Assembly: GCA_036877525.1 (NCBI GenBank)
Contig: JAZGTH010000001.1
Coordinates: 6,458,001-6,522,000 of the forward strand
DNA from: Chromobotia macracanthus
Taxonomy: Eukaryota; Chordata; Actinopteri; Cypriniformes; Botiidae
Length of the DNA: 64,000 nucleotides
Direction of reading: 5' to 3'
Positions 1 through 13,200 of the stretch are shown piece by piece. Position numbers and translations under genes: made by a program. Position 1 is the first letter of the stretch. Each line of letters starts with the position of its first letter. The notes below the pieces were generated by a model, which was given only the letters and a program-made list of their open reading frames with translations, had not been told where the DNA came from and made no database searches.

Positions 1-1199
1 TGTTCATGCTTTGTTTAAAAAAAAAAACTCATTTTTCACTATTTTACCTTTTTTTACACCACTGTTTCCATTCATAAAAATGGGCTGTTGAGTTCCCTTT
101 TCAACAAAGCCCCTCCTTTACAATTACGTAATGAGATCAGATTTGTTAGCTGGCCCAACAAACCACCAAGTGAGCACTGTCTGGAAATTTCACTGAGTTG
201 ACATGGAGGAAAGAAGTTTATTCAAATTCTAGGCATTATGACATCACAAAACCAGTAAGACCGCTGTAATTTCTCAGTCATTTATTGTAGTCCTTAAAAA
301 GTTATTGTGGTTAAAGAGATTATCACCCTTTGCAGTGAACTTTTGAGCATTCTGACTTTGTAGATATTTTTATGCTCAAACAGCAACATTACAAACTAAA
401 CTGAAAACATAACAGGACCCTAATACGTTTTGTATGCAAAAAAACAAAAAATGACTTTATTCAACATTTTCTTTTCCGTAGTAGTCTCTGACGCATGTTC
501 ACGTGAGCACCATGGCACATGTACATGGTTCTAACATAGGGCGAAACAATTTGACATAGAACCCGGAATAGCTGCATTGTGTTCACAAGCAGAGGTAAAA
601 CAATCTTCGTAAATATGTCTGCAGATGGATTACTTGCAATTTTTTGCCTTCTGGGTTCTGGTGGTGGATACAAAGATCTTACAGGTGTGGAACGACATGA
701 AGGTGAGTAATAATGACAATTTTCATTTTTGGGTGAACTATCCCTAAACATAAATAATTTTAAGACGCATTCTTTGTAAGCCCTGCTTTTTTCAAAATTT
801 TACAAAATCATTACCCCAAAACGGAGACATGCACCAAACCATGGATTTTGCTTACTGTTGCAACCAAAATACATGCTGTTTCATCCCCATTGACTTCAGC
901 TGAACAGGACGCAACAGCAAGAAAGTAAATGACAATATTTTAACTATTGCTTTTACGTAAATATTATACATTTGGGAAGTTGGGAACATATATTTGTGTT
1001 AGGCTGACATTAGCAAAAAACACAATCATCTGTATGACTAAATAATCCAGACAAACTTTTATAATTATGACAGCCCTACATTAAGGTCTCAGATTACATA
1101 ATTAAACTTAAATGAAATTAAATGTATAACATGCACTATACAATAATGCACTGTATGAACCACACATGGAATGAAGTGGAGGTGGTGTGATCACATTAC
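1..1199. other. ube2o intron 4 (partial), with interspersed repeat
   Basis: No exon is recognised here. Positions 640-755 hold a dispersed repeat with 'ACAGGTGTGGAACGACATGA' followed by 'GGGTGAACTATCCCT', a 3' end that I remember as very common in cyprinid genomes. The minus-strand open frame at 461-751 lies in this repeat and looks like chance. The rest is AT-rich unique-looking DNA. Confidence 0.5.
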
Positions 1200-1297
1200 C
1201 GTGCTCCATTGGAGAGCTTCACAATGATTTGGATGCTGAGATCATACACCTTTCCCAGCCAGAAGTCATAAACGATGTAGTCACCATACATAAATGA
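1200..1297 (-). CDS. ube2o: ube2o exon 4 (32 codons plus 2 bases)
   Basis: The acceptor TTCAG lies just before 1297 and the donor GTAATG just after 1200. The exon starts SFMYGDYIVYDFWLGKVYDL and ends KLSNGA plus CG, the first two bases of the conserved Arg codon. The next exon must therefore supply one base. I could not find it between 1 and 1199. Confidence 0.92.
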
Positions 1298-4200
1298 CTG
1301 AAGACAGGCACAAAACATGGATACAAAGTTAGACACCTATTTATACATCATTTTTAGATGAAAAATTCATCACTTTTATCCAGAGTGATCTACAGTATGT
1401 TAGTAACAGGTTCAGTTCCTCCACAGTAACCTAAGGTTAACCTTTGTGCCTTGCTCAAAAAATTATAATGCAGCCCAGTAATGCTGCAGTTTATATACTG
1501 TCCCTTACATAGTTTGATCCAAGGGATCACGGTTTGGCTGGTTAGAATAGTCTAGTTATCCGTAGCTGGTAGACGTTAAAACTACAATGTTATAAAAAGT
1601 TATAAAGAGCTATAAAAAGTATCTCTTTCACAGACATTTAAATGTAGCCTTGTAATCTGACAAGGACTATCAATCTATTAAAATTTTAAATTGAATTAAT
1701 TACAATATGATGACCATATTCATCAGCTAATCAGCACTGTCATATTTTTCTGCAACCTCGTAACAATTTGGCACACATTTACAGGTAAGGTGATTGGTGC
1801 AGAAGAACATTACTGCAGAACTAATTGCCAATGAGCAATAATAGTAATTTTCAAAATGTGCGATTCCAGGGGCAATAGATGGGCAACTCAGATAAATGGG
1901 AATGTTAATGGGAACATTAACATTCCCAACATTAACATTCCCAATAAATGGGAACATTCTTCCATTTGAAAAACTCATACTTGTAAAAATTAAACGGGTA
2001 GAAAACTTACCCAGACATGCTGCAGGTCTTTGCTATTAACAGGATACAGGACACAGTTGGTCCCTACAAGCTTTACTGCACATTCAGTGTTTATGTTGGT
2101 TACAATTCCACACTGTTTATTCTGCAAAAATAGAGGAACACATAGATGATCACAGCTTTTACAATTCATACCAAAACTTCATGCTGTGACTAAAAATAAC
2201 TTTCATCAGTTTGTCATTACAATGTGATTATTTATATATAGTACAGCAATTCTATTTCATGTGGTCTGTTATTAAATGTGCCTAAATTTAATTAGTGCAC
2301 AATTATTTTAGAAAATTTTAATTATACAGTTAATTTAATGCTTGTGATGAGTGATGATACAACTTACGTTTGAATTCATATGTCGAACAAAGTCTCTAGG
2401 CACAATAGATCGATCTTCAAGTTTCAGCTACCAGATCAAGACAGTATACAAAAAGAGTGGTGGGGAGAAGAAAGAGGTAAGTAAGCAAGTGATAATTACA
2501 GTACAGCTTCCCATCATTTTATATTTACTTCTATTAATTCATCAACTGAAAACACAATAACATATAGCAGAGGTCACCAATTAGTGGACCCTGGCCCAGA
2601 TCTGGAAACAACATTATCAAATGTTTTTAAATGGCTAATTTCTACAACAAAGAATACACAATATATGCGCTCGGGGACATTCATGGTAATAATCTTTCAG
2701 CGCTGTATAACAGCTAAACATACAAGGTACCAGTTACGCAATTTATTTGTACTTTTGGGTCATTTCATTACTTACCAGCAATGTACCTGCAATGTCAGAG
2801 ACACACAATTTCATTATCAATAAATTACCAATTCACATCACCTTTACAATCTCCTAATTTTAAAAGAACACCAAAAACAGTCCACCAAAAGTGGTTTAGC
2901 CTTATTATAATTACATGATTAATTAGCAACGTAAATGGAAGGTCTTAGGCACAATTTCATTACCTTTAAATGACCAATTTACAATGTCGCCTTTACAACC
3001 TCCAAACATTGCAAGATACCCAGACTTTATTAATTACATAACTGATTGACTGAGACTGCAACGTTATTATAGTTATTTTATTATGATTAAAATTATTATT
3101 AACAGTAACCATTCACTACTTAAAAGTGCTTGTTTAAAACATTTCTAATCGCAACACTTGGGAGGTCAAAATAGATTATATATATATATATATATTACAC
3201 ACACCCATCTTTTAATGTTGTTCTGTACTTACCTTCTACAACCCCAAATCAGAAAAAGTTGGGACAGTATGGAAAACACAAATAAAAAAAGGAAAGTAGT
3301 GATTTCTAAATTTACTTTGACTTGTATTTCATTGCAGACAATACAACAGCACATTATTTAATGTGTTCATGATTTTTATTGTTTTTTCTTCAAAAAAAAC
3401 AACAAAATTCCTATTTTGGTTCTCGCAACACATTTCAAAAAAAGTTGGAACAATAAAGCATTTACCACTTTGTAATGTTGCCATTCCTTTTCACAACACT
3501 TAAAAGACGTTTAGGGACTGAAGACACCAAGTGAAGATGTGTTTCAGGTGTAATTTTGTCCCACTCTTGCTGTAAACAAGTCTTAAGGTGGGCAACAGTA
3601 CGGGGTCTTCGTTGTCACATTTTGCTCTTCAAAATGCGCCACACACTCTATTGGAGACAGGTCGGGACTGCAGGCAGGCCAGTCAAGTACCTGTATCCTC
3701 TTCCTCCGCAGCAAGGACTTTGTAATGTGTGCAGAATTTGGTTTTGCATTATCTTGTTGAAATATGCATGGACGTCCCTGGAAAAGATGTCTTCTTGAAG
3801 GCAGCATATTGTGCTCCAAAATCTCTATGTACTTTTCAGCATTAATGGTGCCATCACTGAAGTGCAAGTTACCTTTACCAAGGGCACTGACACAACCCTA
3901 TACCATGACAGACCCTGGCTTTTGGACTTGTTGCTGGTAACAGTCTGGATGATCCTTTTCTACTTTGGTCCGGAGTACACGGCGTCCATTTCTCCCAGAA
4001 AATACCTGAAATACTGATTCATCTGACTACAGTACACGTTTCCACTGTGTGATGGTCCATCCCAGATGCCTCCGAGCCCAGAGAAGCCGACGGCGCTTCT
4101 GGACACTGTTAACACAGGGCTTCCTTTTGGCACAATACAGTTTTAACTGGCATTTGTGGATGTAACTACGTATTGTGGTACTTGACAGTAGTCTTGAAGT

Positions 4201-7200
4201 AGTCCTGAGCCCTAAATTGCTCCTGTTCCAACTTTAAAAAAAAAAAAAACATTTCTTGAAAATGTTTTTTTGAAGAAAAACAAAAATCATGAGGAACACA
4301 TTAAATAATGTGCTGTTGTATTGTCTGCAATGAAATACAAGTCAAAGTAAATTTAGAAATCACTACTTTATTTTATTTGTGTTTTCCATACTGTCCCAAC
4401 TTTTTCTGATTTGGGGTTGTAGTTAGTGACTTGTTTATATTTATTCCCCTGTAATTCTGTTTCTCTTTATTATTATTAGCTAACAATATGCTTTTTTATA
4501 ACTGTTGTACATATTGTTATTATAAAATATAGTATATATACACTATACAGTTGAGGACAAAATTATTAGCCCCTCTATGAAATTTTAGGTTTCCTCAAGA
4601 TATTCCCAAGTACCTATTTAACAGAGCAAGGAATTTAACACAGAATTTCTGAACATACTATTTTTCGCTAGAAGGACCAAAATATTTATATTTGCACACC
4701 AAAACATCGTTATGGAAGAAAAAGCTATGACCAGGGACATTATTATTACCCCCCTATAAGAAATGACCATTTATTAAGTCATCGCACAAGCCACCTTTGT
4801 GCAGTGATGTGCTTTACCTTCACAGGTGATGTGTGTTAAGGTGATCAGGTGAAACAGGTGATCTCACTCAATAATTAAGTTAAATTAAGGTATTAAAGCC
4901 TCAGAATGGGTCATTGAGCTGTCATTTGAGAAAGCAACATGCCAAAAACAAAGGAAATCAGTTTGGACTTGAGAAAGAATTATTGATGGACATAAAACAG
5001 GAGAAGGATATACAAAGCTATCCAAGCGTTTCCAAGTCTCAAGAACCGGAGTGAGAGGTATAATCAGGAAATCAAAGAAAGCCACACAGTGCAGAACAAG
5101 CCTGGCAGAGGTAGGAAGCGAAAGATTTCAAAGACACTGGAAAGAAAACTAGTGAGAGATGTGTCTAAAGACCCCAGAACAACTGCCAAGACACTGGCGA
5201 ATGACTTGGCCACATCAGGAATCATAGTCTCTAAGAAGACCATCACTAGAGCTCTGCACAGGAATGAACTGCGACGTTGCAGACCAAGAAAAACTCCACT
5301 TTTAAAGAAAAGACACCTTCAAGCCAGACTTAAGTATGCTCAGGACAACCTGGAGAAAGATTATTCATACTGGAAGCGTGTCTTATGGTCTGATGAGACT
5401 AAACTAGAGCTCTTTGGCCACAGAGACACTGCTTACATTTGGAGAAAAAAGGGAGAGGCATTCAACCCAAAGAACAACGTCCCCACAGTGAAACACGGTG
5501 GTGGGAGTATTATGCTGTGCTTCAGTGCATCTGGAACTGGAAATCTTGTCAAGGTGGAAGGGATCATGAAAAATGTGTGGATATTTTGAAAGAAAACCTT
5601 AAGCAGTCAGCAGTGAAACTAGGTCTGGGTCGTCACTTTATCTTCCAACATGACAACGATTCTAAACATACGTCTCTCTTGGTGAAGAATTATCTCCAGA
5701 CGAACAAGGTGAATGTCATCGAATGGCCTGCACAAAGCCCTGACTTAAATCCAATAGAAAATATGTGGGGTCACCTAAAGAAAAATGTCCATGCCAGAAA
5801 ACCATCAAATCTGGAGAAACTTGAGAGATTTGCCAAAGAAGAATGGGCCAGGATTCCTCAAATGAAGTGTCAGAGACTTGTTGACGATTACAACAAACAA
5901 CTGCAGGCAGTTATCCAGCAAAAAGGATACACAATTGACTATTAGAATGTGGGGGGCTAATAATTTTGACCCTGGTAGTTTTTATGTTTTGTGTAATATT
6001 TTCATTTCTGTGTGGAATATAAAATAATGTAAGCTTCCAAAATAAAATTAGGATGTCTAAAAAAGCTGTGTTAATTTTTTTTTTGCTCTGGTTAAAAGCA
6101 CTTTTGAAATACTTTTAAAACAAAGACTATTTTGTAGGGGAGCTAATAATTTTGTCCTCAACTGTGTATGTGTGTGTGTGTATATATGTTTCAACTGTTT
6201 TTGTGAAAATGTATTATCCAAGGTAATATACAAACCCACTAAATTAGGAGTTATCAAAGTGTGGGTGCACCTCCCCAGGGTGGGTGTCAAAAAGATTGTC
6301 TTGGTGCAGCAGGTAAACAATTAAAGGGCACTAATTGAGCTGCTGCACTCATAGGTAATGATTATCAGTAATACCAAATGTTGCAGTTTCAGAGTAAAAT
6401 GCAATAACAGGCCCAAGTCTCATTTCACTCCAAACATAACCACTATTTTAAAGTCTGTTTAAGTAAGTTTGATGTAGATCACTAAATGCATGCAGATGAT
6501 ACACTTCCTGTTCCATTGCCTAGAAACAAAATTCTGTCCTAAAAACACAACTTCACAGGCTTATTTCTTAATAAAAATGGTTATTCCATAAAAATATTTG
6601 AAAATTTCATTAATAAAATAAACACAGGGCAAAATCTGTATCTCACAATCTGTTTTACTAGTGTCATTTCTTTACTGCCCTATCACAATAGAAGATACAC
6701 CAAAAATATATTTTAAAAAATATTCTTCTGCCAAGAAATGTAGTTCTGAAGCACAGACGCAGTGATGCAGTAATACTGATGCAATGAGGTCACAGGTATG
6801 CGTTTCAGGAGTAATTTACTGGTTTTGAATGTGGCTCCACCAAACATAATTAAGGACCAGAACTAGATGGAGGCACATCTAGGACCTTACAAATGTGGTT
6901 CCCAAAAGATCATCACAAGATAAGCACAAGAATCTAACAGGACCTTAAGATATCTCAAACACTTCTTATAGGCATGTAAAATCTGTAAAAAAAAAAAAAG
7001 AAAAAAAAAGAAAAAAGAAAAAGTGCTTTTTTTCCCTCATTTTCTTCAACTGCCCTTACTGACATATAATCCAACAAGAATTGCTGAAGTTAACAGATTT
7101 TATAAATAGATCTACCAATATCTGTGTTAAAAAAATAATGAGGGAATGAATCTTAAGCCATTTTTTCACCCCTGCTAATATGGCTCCAAATTTCATGTGA

Positions 7201-10200
7201 AAATTGTCATTCTGACCCCCCTCTACAAATTATTGGATTACTCAGTAATGGCATTTAATATTTTGATTTTGCTTCTGTAAAAATATTTTTAAAAAATAAA
7301 AAAACTGAGCCGGGAAGTTTCCAAAATTTGGTTGATTTGACACGGAATGACCCTACAGTGAAACTGTGGTTATTATAGTAATCTAATCTATTTTTAAAGG
7401 GTTGTGACAGCCCCGGCTCAATTTAACCCCTGACCTGCAATCAGCTAGCAGAGTAGCAAATCATTGTTTATGGCTGTGATACAACTTTGTACTGGCTATT
7501 TACTAAAAAGGGGATGAGCCCAACATATCACAGCTCAAACTTCCCATTTCACCAGAAAATACATCAACAGAAGAACTGGGTATTTACAACACAGAAAGAA
7601 TCTGTTCACTTATACTACTTCAAGTGAGAATTGCAGAAAAAAAACAACAAAAGCATGGTCTTCAAATGTATGGGTAAACCCATACCTTGTAAAACAATGG
7701 TTGCATTCTTCATGTTTTCCTCAAGGCTAGGCCAAACAATCACTGTGCTGTGCCAAGCTCTGCAGAAAAACCAGCCCCAATCCAAAAATAGATCCTAAAA
7801 CTGCTTCTAAAACCTGCATCTTCTTGTCACAAAAGCCATGTGACTGATCTAGAAACAACACTCCTGTACTACACTCCTGCAACGTAGATTACCAAAATCT
7901 GCTGATTACAAATGATAAATGTAAAATGAAAGGGTTACTGAAAAGGTCGTTGAAACTAGGTTGAAACAGATCTGGATTAGGGCTGCAAAATATAATTTGC
8001 TTGTGCATAAAAGTGCATATTGCAATAGATCATAAAATTACACAAATTTTATAAATGTAAAGCATTACTGTATTTTCCTTCAATATTGTGCAGCCCCAAT
8101 TTGGGCCCTGAGACAGACCATGATAGTTATGGTCACTCCATATGAAAATGTATTTTATTTTATCCTCCACCAGTGGCATTTCAGCCTTGATAAACTAATA
8201 CATGGCTGTAAAACAACCCTAAGAAAATACAGATTATTTCAATGGAAATTGAAATAGTAAGGAAATAATAAGGAAAATATTACGATAATGTCATGTATTG
8301 TGATTTGTAAACCCTTTGAAGTATAACATGCTCATATCTTGTTCAGCTGGCAGTAACCTTCACTGCCTGAGCCCAAAACATGGCTTGATTACACAGATCA
8401 ATATGAATCTGCTCACTGCATGTTTGTTTTGACTACACATTAACGAACAAAACGCTTGTGTATATATGTGTATGTTTAAAGAAAGAAGAGACTGCAGCAG
8501 AACACTGCCGCACTACAGGGGCCACGCCTTAAAAACAGACACACACCCTTTTTCCTATTCATTTTAAAGTGCTTTACCAAATCATTACTGAAATCATCTT
8601 TCTTACTGTTATTTTGTTGATTATGTTTAAAACGATATGATTAGCAGCATGTGCACATGCTGAGCAAGGCTGTTAAATGATTTGTTGCATACCGAGCCAC
8701 TGGTTCACTCTACAGAAATTGGGACAGCTGCAAAAAATACCCACTGTCGAACCCACAATGACGAGGGAACAGTGGTTTTCTTGTAAATTATAGGGAAAAT
8801 AATCTTATGATGTTATGCAGTGGCACTGCAGCTAATAGAGCTTCCCTGATAAAATCTGGTATCAAATATAAAAAAATTATAAAATAATCATAAAGAACAT
8901 ATACCAGAGAAATGTTGGTAACTAATCACTCAAATCATAGATTTTAATTAGCAACTTATTTTACATCATTAGCAGTTTACATACTCTATGATTACCTGTG
9001 TGTGCTGCACCAGTTTTGTACAAACATCCCTTTGTTAATACATCAGCAATGACATGCTCATACACACCCTTTACAGGATGTTTTCCCTGTCTGATGCCAT
9101 CTATACCCTAATTTGCCACAGATTAACCATTTACAGCATATGCAGCTGTAATCGTAAAACATATTGGTTTAGACTAGACACTTTTCACCTTCACCTCATA
9201 GCAAATTACTTTTAAAAACAAACCTACTATTTATTTACATAAAACAACAGGTTTTTACTGATAACCAGTCGCATATGGCTCCGCATTGCACTTTCAAAAC
9301 AATATTAAAGAATAAACAGGGTTGACAGTCTTGGTTTCTTACTATAGGTAAGTCACTTAAAGGGGTCATATGATGCGTTTTCAGGTTTTTCTTTTTCATT
9401 AGTATGTTCCATTAGTAGTATACATGCACAAATAGCTGCAGAGGTCTGCGAATTTACAAAGCTTAAATTCTCCAACAACATGATTTAAGTTAAAAAAAAA
9501 AAGACTAATCCAGACCTGCCGAAAACACCTTGGTTGACTCCTCCCCTGCCTTCCCATGTCAAAGTGGGAATATCTGAAAAAAGCTGCCCAAACATATACA
9601 GAAAGAAAGAAGGTGTGGCTTCAGTTTTTGCAGTTGTGTTGCCACTTATGACGGGCTCAGATATCCAAATATAAGACTAATGACTTGCTGCAGAAAGTCA
9701 CTCAACTATCGCCACAAGCTATTAAGTTTTCCACTAATAAGCCAGTGCCAGACGACTCAGTGGTTGGCTGACTTATTCTGCAGACAACTTGCTCTTCTCA
9801 GTGGGAGATTTTGCTAGGACAATCTGAAAAAAATTCTGAATTTAGAGTCGTAGAGTAATTGTAAACAGGGCAGAGTAACGCATACCGTTTCATTCTTACG
9901 ATCAAAAGTGCAGATGGATTTTTGTTTACAGACAATGTCCTCTGTTCTTCGCTTATAACAGAAGGCAAAAAGACAACAAACACACATGCACTACGTGTTC
10001 TGTTTTACTGGGGCTTGCAGTTGATTCCAATCAATCGGGTTGGTCATCTGCATTCTCTGTATCTGACTCGGGCTGGAATTGATGTGGTAAAATGACATTA
10101 TTAACTTTCTTTATAACGGCTTTGGAAGCTGAAATTCGCAATTATGGTAGGAAACATAATTCCACCACAATTTCTCACCGTGTCAGCTGGCCAATTAGAG

Positions 10201-13200
10201 CATGCTGCACTCTTTAGAAGGATGGACTGCAGAAATCCCACGTTTAGAAGGGCGGGGCTTAGAGGAGGAACAGTAATGTACGGTATGTAAAAAATAATTT
10301 GTTTTTTATAATTTGTAATTAGTTAGTTTTTTGAAACTTTGACCATGTTAACATTCTATTACACCTAATACACAAAATAATGATCTTTAAATCATTATAA
10401 TATATAGCATTGTTGGTAAACAATGGCATATTAAAGGCATATTATAAATAGCATAATATGCCTTTAAAGAGCCTTTAAAGGCTCGACAGAACAAACCTAA
10501 GCTTAAGCTGCCTGCTGTTACACCATCAAGGGCTATGCAAAAGTCAGATATTAACATTTGAATATATTTGATTTATAACATACTCTTCAGATGATAGCAC
10601 ACTTGTTTGCATTAGGTCTCAAAGGTCTAATTATCAACACAGCAGAAAAAGAAGGAATGTGGAAAATACAGTAAACTTCTAAAAGAAAGCAACCTAGGTT
10701 GTATTCAAGCTATACACATTTTGTCAGTATATGCACAACCCTGGGAAACAAATCTATGACCTTGGTGTCACTAGCATCACTCTCTACCACCTGTGCTACA
10801 GGAAAGTGACTTCTCTCCTAAATGACCTTAAGGAAACCCTGTAAAATTACTAATTTTAAGTTGATCTAATCTCAAAGTGTTTCCTAGGGGGTGTTTACAT
10901 AAGACGTTTCTATTACTACATTTCTATTTCTTTTTATAAAGGAAGGACATGCTAATAATTTATCAATGACTAAATAATCATTAGTATAATGGACATCTAG
11001 ACCACTTATAGCAATGTGCAATTGCTTATTGTTATATCAGACAGTCAGGATGTGGTCACACTAGCTGCCTTGCATATTTTTTTGTCATTCTGATTAAAAA
11101 TTATTCAGATTGAAGGACACCAATTTACATGAAGTTATTCAACCCGATCTGGTGTTTACATGTGCCGGTGCTTTCAATTGGTATAACTTTCTAAAAAATG
11201 TAGCCTATGTCCTGTCTACGCATTTTTAAGCCTAATATCTCCTGGTATCTGTTTTGTTTTAAAATTGCCCATATGATGACTGTTTAAAACAGTAGATAAC
11301 ATCAGTGCTTTTTCCGTTACAATGGGTACTGTTTCCCATCAATCCATGTCCATTTTGATCATAATTAATGCACTGTCCCTTTAATTGAGTGTTAGCAGTA
11401 CAGCAAAAACAGACTTGCTGCTAAAATGAACGCAGCACTGCTGCACTGCACCTGGAACGGACTGTACGCACCGCATCTGTACGCTGCGTTAAAGCTCTAA
11501 TCTGTTAACATTGGCGCAGAAAAAATACGCACTGTATACGCAATGGATACGTCAGAGGGGTGAAACAGGCCTTATTGTCAGTAGTGTTCCTACATGATGC
11601 ATGCAAAATTTTGTGCAAAACGGTTGTGCAACCTAGAAGGAGTTTAAAAACATAGAACTCAAAATGGTGAACAGGTAGTACAGGAGACTCAACATAAGAC
11701 ATGGAATCTAAAAAGATAAGTTGCATGACAACAAAGAAAATTAAAGTGTATAAGTAGTTGCATAAATTTAAGTTTAACTTTTGACCACTAGGGGATGCCA
11801 GTTTTAAACCTTGCAAGTACCCTCAGACAATAAGAATGAGAAACCACACCAACTTTTGTAAAGATATTCAATTGCGTTCATAAGATATTTAAATAATAAT
11901 AGATATTGCAACAAAATTCAAAACGGCCAATGCCCAAAATGGCCAACCAAGGTATTTATGAAATCAAAGGACATCAAAGGTGTTCATTTCGAAAATTTTA
12001 TAATGACTTAAAAAGGTGATGTGCAAATTCTGCAAGCAAATGTTCTCTTAAAATTCATCAAACTCAAACATCACTTATTATTTGAAACCTGAGTAGTAGC
12101 TTTTTGTTATATATACTAACATGACTCAGCATGGTGCTAGCATGAGGCTCGCATGACTCAGCATGGTGCTAGCATGAGGCTCGCATGACTCAGCATGGTG
12201 CTAGCATGAGGCTCGCATGACTCAGCATGGTGCTAGCATGAGGCTCGCATGACTCAGCATGGTGCTAGCATGAGGCTCGCATGACTCAGCATGGTGCTAG
12301 CATGAGGCTCGCATGACTCAGCATGGTGCTAGCATGAGGCTCGCATGACTCAGCATGGTGCTAGCATGAGGCTCGCATGACTCAGCATGGTGCTAGCATG
12401 AGGCTCGCATGACTCAGCATGGTGCTAGCATGAGGCTCGCATGACTCAGCATGGTGCTAGCATGAGGCTCGCATGACTCAGCATGGTGCTAGCATGAGGC
12501 TCGCATGACTCAGCATGGTGCTAGCATGAGGCTCGCATGACTCAGCATGGTGCTAGCATGAGGCTCGCATGACTCAGCATGGTGCTAGCATGAGGCTCGC
12601 ATGACTCAGCATGGTGCTAGCATGAGGCTCGCATGACTCAGCATGGTGCTAGCATGAGGCTCGCATTTTAGCTCTGACTCAGCATGGTGCTAGCATGAGG
12701 CTCGCATGACTCAGCATGGTGCTAGCATGAGGCTCGCATGACTCAGCATGGTGCTAGCATGAGGCTCGCATGACTCAGCATGGTGCTAGCATGAGGCTCG
12801 CATGACTCAGCATGGTGCTAGCATGAGGCTCGCATGACTCAGCATGGTGCTAGCATGAGGCTCGCATGACTCAGCATGGTGCTAGCATGAGGCTCGCATG
12901 ACTCAGCATGGTGCTAGCATGAGGCTCGCATGACTCAGCATGGTGCTAGCATGAGGCTCGCATGACTCAGCATGGTGCTAGCATGAGGCTCGCATGACTC
13001 AGCATGGTGCTAGCATGAGGCTCGCATGACTCAGCATGGTGCTAGCATGAGGCTCGCATGACTCAGCATGGTGCTAGCATGAGGCTCGCATGACTCAGCA
13101 TGGTGCTAGCATGAGGCTCGCATGACTCAGCATGGTGCTAGCATGAGGCTCGCATGACTCAGCATGGTGCTAGCATGAGGCTCGCATGACTCAGCATGGT

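Noticed and set aside
1..1199. ube2o exon 5
   Set aside because: I looked for the continuation after KLSNGAR on the minus strand and found no matching exon; it probably lies beyond the left edge.
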